A stretch of DNA of 7,739 nt from NCBI GenBank assembly GCA_002403995.1, contig DHIV01000032.1, positions 39,172 through 46,910 of the forward strand. Direction: 5' to 3'. Positions within the stretch are counted from its first letter, which is position 1, and every line of letters starts with the position of its first letter. The notes below the pieces were generated by a model. That model was given only the letters and a program-made list of their open reading frames with translations, was not told the origin of the DNA and made no database searches. Shown here in pieces: positions 7,147 to 7,739 of this stretch. The DNA comes from Gallionella sp. UBA4737. GTDB lineage: Bacteria > Pseudomonadota > Gammaproteobacteria > Burkholderiales > Gallionellaceae. The position numbers and the translations under genes were made by a program.

Positions 7147-7261
7147 GGCCCCTGGCTCGGCGTGCCCGGATAACTGCGCGGCCTCCGCGTGTCTTCATGC
7201 GCACCAAAAAACCATGGGTGCGTTTTCTTTTGACTACGGATGGTTGGTAGGTACGTTTCAT
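7127..7261 (-). CDS. rpmH: 50S ribosomal protein L34
   Basis: This is a 44-codon gene ending in TAG. The protein begins MKRTYQPSVVKRKRTHGFLV, continues with MKTRGGRAVIRARRARGR and ends RLAV, the near-invariant bacterial L34 sequence, highly basic and of standard length. It is a small component of the large ribosomal subunit. The ATG (7259-7261) has a strong AAGGAA 6 nt upstream. It is the first gene after the minus-strand promoter at 7294-7322, with a leader of about 26 nt. The 3' end overlaps rnpA by 20 bp. rpmH next to, and divergent from, dnaA is a hallmark of the bacterial origin region. Confidence 0.98.
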   Translation of the reverse strand: MKRTYQPSVVKRKRTHGFLVRMKTRGGRAVIRARRARGRARLAV

Positions 7262-7293
7262 GTTTTCTTCCTTGGTAAATCGTAAAGCACGCT

Positions 7294-7322
7294 ATTACAA
7301 AGCCTTAACACATATGTGTCAA
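7294..7322 (-). promoter_or_regulatory. Sigma70-type promoter of rpmH-rnpA-yidD-yidC-mnmE
   Basis: On the minus strand a perfect -35 TTGACA (7317-7322) is followed after exactly 17 bp by -10 TGTAAT (7294-7299, 5 of 6). Transcription would begin near 7287, about 26 nt ahead of rpmH. This is the best promoter match in the window and fits a highly expressed ribosomal protein gene. A near-palindrome covers its -35 element. Confidence 0.8.
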
Positions 7323-7323
7323 G
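7304..7323. repeat. 20-bp near-perfect inverted repeat over the rpmH -35 box
   Basis: CTTAACACATATGTGTCAAG is symmetric except for one base pair (7307 against 7320). The central 12 bp ACACATATGTGT (7308-7319) are a perfect palindrome. One arm contains the TTGACA -35 of the rpmH promoter; the other offers TTAACA facing dnaA. The symmetry would suit a dimeric regulator, but no known operator is recognised. Confidence 0.6.
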
Positions 7324-7342
7324 TCTATTTTACTTTTTTGCC

Positions 7343-7351
7343 TGTGGATAA
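7343..7351 (-). promoter_or_regulatory. DnaA box, perfect consensus TTATCCACA
   Basis: The minus strand reads TTATCCACA exactly, the high-affinity DnaA binding site. It lies 38 bp before the dnaA ATG and 20 bp beyond the inverted repeat. It would sit near the -35 region of a dnaA promoter using TAGAAT (7368-7373), which suits DnaA autoregulation and/or a role in origin function; both are inference. Confidence 0.85.
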
Positions 7352-7389
7352 GTTTGAACTTGCCATGTAGAATACGAAGTCGTTTAATC

Positions 7390-7739
7390 ATGCCAAAACC
7401 TCTCTCAGCGCAATCAACCATGCAGGATCTTTCATTTTGGAATTCATGCCTCAGCTCGTTTGAAAAGAGTCTTCCTCCACAACAATATAATTCATGGATA
7501 AAACCACTGCTTCTTAAGAATGAGAATGGAACACTGGTTCTTACAGCCCCAAATAGCTTTACTTTGAAACTTGTTCAGGAGCGTTTTTTGCCTGAGATCA
7601 GTCGGCAAGCAAGATTAGCCTATCTGCACGTTCCGCCATTTGAATTTCGTATTCTCGACTCTGTGGCAAACAATTCTCCCAGGTTGCCTCCTCCGCAGAA
7701 AACGATTACCACAATTGAAAGCAAACCCAAAATCGAAAC
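7390..7739 (+). CDS. dnaA: Chromosomal replication initiator DnaA, N-terminal part (cut by window edge)
   Basis: 116 complete codons are visible and the frame is open to the window end. Residues 11-39 hold the DnaA domain I signature: MQDLSFWNSCLSSFEKSLP with the conserved Phe16-Trp17, then QQYNSWIKPL (31-40). APNSFTLKLVQERFLPEI (53-70) follows. After about residue 95 the sequence becomes Pro/Lys/Thr-rich, as in the flexible domain II linker. The AAA+ and HTH domains lie beyond the window. Domain I mediates DnaA-DnaA and DnaB helicase contacts. Two starts are possible: ATG 7390 (used here) or ATG 7420 (Met11), which would begin nearer to where the family consensus starts. Neither has a clear Shine-Dalgarno. 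It is divergent from rpmH, with a DnaA box in between. Confidence 0.96.
   Translation, partial: MPKPLSAQSTMQDLSFWNSCLSSFEKSLPPQQYNSWIKPLLLKNENGTLVLTAPNSFTLKLVQERFLPEISRQARLAYLHVPPFEFRILDSVANNSPRLPPPQKTITTIESKPKIE

Larger units (their letters stand above)
7262..7389. other. rpmH-dnaA intergenic region, possible part of oriC
   Basis: This 128-bp divergent gap is the largest non-coding stretch here. It contains the rpmH Shine-Dalgarno (7268-7273) and promoter, the inverted repeat at 7304-7323, an A+T-rich patch with a T-run (about 7324-7339) and one perfect DnaA box at 7343-7351. A TAGAAT at 7368-7373 could be a dnaA -10, but no convincing -35 lies at the right spacing. A single DnaA box is few for a complete origin, so the functional oriC may extend elsewhere, for example beyond dnaA outside this window. 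Confidence 0.45.

Noticed and set aside
1..7739. A novel defence, mobile or biosynthetic system
   Set aside because: Every gene belongs to the conserved origin-proximal set, no intergenic gap exceeds 128 bp, and no direct repeats, CRISPR, transposase or foreign-looking gene is seen.

Overview
This window is the replication-origin-proximal core of a bacterial chromosome. A tight block of nine genes runs on the minus strand (rpmH, rnpA, yidD, yidC, mnmE, mnmG, rsmG, parA, parB in transcription order). The start of dnaA diverges from it on the plus strand at the right edge. The gene order, the long YidC with a large periplasmic domain and the 'SAASYRSMAKMR' stretch of YidC point to a proteobacterium, most likely a betaproteobacterium. 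A Nitrosomonadales/Gallionellaceae-like member is possible, but that finer placement is only an impression. I see no mobile element, CRISPR array, tRNA or rRNA.

Layout from right to left: dnaA (from 7390, cut by the window end) is preceded by a 128-bp gap. The gap holds one perfect DnaA box and a strong promoter reading leftward into rpmH. The first transcription unit is rpmH-rnpA-yidD-yidC-mnmE, with overlaps of 20, 13 and 20 bp and one 15-bp gap. An 85-bp gap then separates mnmE from mnmG. It contains a perfect 16-bp parS palindrome and, just inside it, a candidate sigma70 promoter. The second unit is mnmG-rsmG-parA-parB, with two 4-bp stop/start overlaps (GTGA and ATGA) and an 11-bp gap. 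parB runs off the left edge after 54 codons.

The genes cover four jobs that are commonly clustered at origins: replication initiation (DnaA), origin segregation (ParA, ParB and parS), translation and RNA maturation (L34, RNase P protein, MnmE/MnmG tRNA wobble modification, RsmG 16S methylation) and membrane protein insertion (YidC, YidD). The gene content is conserved and ordinary, and I found no undescribed system. The most informative non-coding elements are the parS site placed directly upstream of the parAB operon promoter, and the near-palindrome over the -35 box of the rpmH promoter beside the DnaA box.
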